From Candidatus Peregrinibacteria bacterium (GTDB lineage: Bacteria > Patescibacteriota > Gracilibacteria > Peribacterales > Peribacteraceae), in NCBI GenBank assembly GCA_018662075.1, contig JABJGX010000050.1:1-7166 (forward strand): a stretch of 7,166 nt of DNA. The letters run 5' to 3'. The translations under genes were made by a program, and so were the position numbers. Below, one piece after another: positions 5,988-7,166 of this stretch. The first letter of the stretch is position 1. Every line of letters begins with the position of its first letter. The notes beneath the pieces were generated by a model. The model worked only from the letters and a program-made list of their open reading frames with translations, was not told where the DNA came from and ran no database searches.

Positions 5988-6109
5988 ATTACCATAGATA
6001 TTAGCAGATAAGCAGACATCAGCTGTAATTTGTCATCTTGCATTTTTGGTCAGCTGTTAGCTGGTACTCTTTTACCTTGTGATACAGCAAAAGTGCGCTC
6101 TCCCTATGT
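5988..6109 (-). promoter_or_regulatory. 122-bp intergenic region with candidate promoter for the surface-protein operon
   Basis: This is the only real spacer in the window. On the minus strand an extended -10-like TGCTAATAT lies at 5998-6006, ending 10 bases before the TTG start. No good -35 is present. If used, the transcript would have almost no leader, consistent with the absent Shine-Dalgarno. TCAGCTGT occurs twice (6019-6026 and 6050-6057), and a tandem TTAGCAGA/TAAGCAGA pair lies at 6001-6016. No hairpin with a U-run follows the ribonuclease gene, so readthrough is possible. The promoter call is weak. Confidence 0.3.
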
Positions 6110-7166
6110 TTATACCTCTATCTCTTGATCTCGTTCTGGCATGATGACTTCGATATCTTTACACACATTTTTGATACGTTCAGCAAATGGCTTCATCTGT
6201 GCTTCTTCACCATGAACAAGAATGACTTTCTTCACACCCTTAGTGCTACAGACAAGGTTATCGAGGTCGGACATATCTGCATGTCCAGAATATGCGTTGA
6301 TGTAGACAGTCTCTGCTTTCTTTTGGTAGATCTTGTCAAATATCTTCACCTCAGTGACTTCTGAGTCGAAAATTCGACGGCCGAGAGTATTTTCTGCCAT
6401 GAACCCCACTGCAAGAATGGTATTTCTATCGTCTTCGATTTCATTTTTTAGGTGATGACGAATACGTCCTGCTTCACACATTCCGCTTCCAGCCATGATG
6501 ATCATAGGTCCTGGCGTGCCATTTAGCTCTTTACTCTCTTCTGTACTCTGCGTGTACCGAACAAGAGAGAACTGGAACGGGTTATGGGACTTTGCAAGGA
6601 AGTTATCGTACATCTCTTTGTCGTAACATTCTGGATGTTTCATGAATACTTCTGTTACCTTTGTTGCGAGTGGAGAATCGATAACAATCGGGATTGCTGG
6701 AATATCTTTTGCATCCCACAGTACATGTAGTTCGTAGACAATTTCTTGTGTACGCTCGAGCGAAAATGCTGGGATCAATACCTTACCTCCTCGCTTCGCA
6801 GTGCGGATGATAACCTCTCTTAAGGCATGCTTTGCAGTCTGAATATCTTCATGTGCACGATTACCATACGTACTCTCGCAAATAAGCACTTCAACTGGTG
6901 GCATAGGTGCTGGATCTTTAATAATTGGAAGCATATTTCGGCCAAGGTCTCCAGTGAAACCAACCATTCTCTTCGTTCCATTTTCCATGATCTCAAGTAC
7001 CACCATCGCAGCCCCAATAATGTGACCTGCTTCTATGAACATCGCCCTAATGCCCGGGATGACATCAAACCATTCATCGTAATTACGACCGGTAAAATGC
7101 TTCATACACTCCGTGCAATCTTCCTGTGTATACAACGGTCCTTCACACTCCATCATCGATTTTGCG
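6110..7166 (-). CDS. Beta-CASP metallo-beta-lactamase ribonuclease (COG1236/Ysh1-like), partial
   Basis: This is an RNA-processing nuclease of the CPSF73-like beta-CASP group, cytoplasmic, using two Zn ions. The frame stays open to the right edge (A-K-S before the Met at 7156), so that Met is internal. The N-terminal HxHxDH metal motif lies outside the window. Numbering from that Met: EAGHIIGAA (42-50, metal-binding His45), GFTGDLGR (66-73, Asp70), CESTYGNR (93-100, beta-CASP motif A with Glu94), PAFSLERTQE (129-138), GSGMCEAGRIRHHL (223-236, motif B His), YSGHAD (289-294, motif C His292) and LVHGE (313-317). All key residues of the visible part are present. About 351 codons are visible; family members are usually 450-470 residues. 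It ends in TAA at 6110-6112. Its link to the downstream surface operon is positional only. Confidence 0.93.
   Translation of the reverse strand, partial: AKSMMECEGPLYTQEDCTECMKHFTGRNYDEWFDVIPGIRAMFIEAGHIIGAAMVVLEIMENGTKRMVGFTGDLGRNMLPIIKDPAPMPPVEVLICESTYGNRAHEDIQTAKHALREVIIRTAKRGGKVLIPAFSLERTQEIVYELHVLWDAKDIPAIPIVIDSPLATKVTEVFMKHPECYDKEMYDNFLAKSHNPFQFSLVRYTQSTEESKELNGTPGPMIIMAGSGMCEAGRIRHHLKNEIEDDRNTILAVGFMAENTLGRRIFDSEVTEVKIFDKIYQKKAETVYINAYSGHADMSDLDNLVCSTKGVKKVILVHGEEAQMKPFAERIKNVCKDIEVIMPERDQEIEV

Noticed and set aside
6051..6063. Hairpin CAGC-TGTTA-GCTG as a terminator of the ribonuclease gene
   Set aside because: The stem is only four base pairs, and in the minus-strand transcript it is followed by an A-run, not a U-run.
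7154..7156. Met codon at 7156 as the ribonuclease start
   Set aside because: The frame continues to the window edge, and the essential N-terminal HxHxDH metal-binding motif of the family would be missing.

Overview
All genes in this window lie on the minus strand, so it reads right to left. In order of transcription they are: a beta-CASP metallo-beta-lactamase ribonuclease (cut by the right edge), a 122-bp spacer, a 1549-residue cysteine-rich secreted or surface protein that fills about two thirds of the window, an ABC-2 type polysaccharide-export permease, and its ATP-binding partner (cut by the left edge). The last three are tightly packed (19 bp, then a 4-bp ATGA overlap) and are probably cotranscribed. 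The ribonuclease may be a separate unit.

The organism is a bacterium of moderate base composition using the standard code: TGA is a stop for the permease, and no sense TGA is needed in any gene. Three things fit Candidate Phyla Radiation lineages such as Peregrinibacteria better than GC-rich myxobacteria: disulfide-repeat surface proteins with Ser-, Asp- and Gly/Pro-rich linkers, poor Shine-Dalgarno sequences, and a TGP-hydrophobic-RRKK C-terminal tail. This is inference from style, not a marker-gene assignment.

The giant protein is the centre of interest. After an N-terminal export helix it carries two Myxococcus-type disulfide repeats and a calcium-type DDDGDG segment. A large unassigned cysteine-rich region follows, then a Gly-Pro spacer and a series of small cysteine modules I do not recognise. 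Three of these modules have exactly the same spacing (C-x2-C-x4-C-x2-C-x6-C-x11-C-x12-CC). Six copies, counting one half-module, share an invariant C-x12-CC end with Trp or Phe three residues before the CC pair. They are strung on Asp-, Ser- and Gly/Pro-rich linkers. Four more Myxo-type repeats, a Gln-rich stretch and the C-terminal anchor close the protein. About 126 cysteines imply a heavily disulfide-bonded structure outside the cytoplasm.

The adjoining transporter pair belongs to the Wzm/Wzt (TagG/TagH) group that exports lipid-linked polysaccharides. A plausible but unproven reading is a cell-surface module in which the transporter supplies a glycan for the envelope or for the Ser-rich protein. 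Apart from the 122-bp spacer there is essentially no noncoding DNA. I saw no tRNA, rRNA, insertion sequence or CRISPR array.
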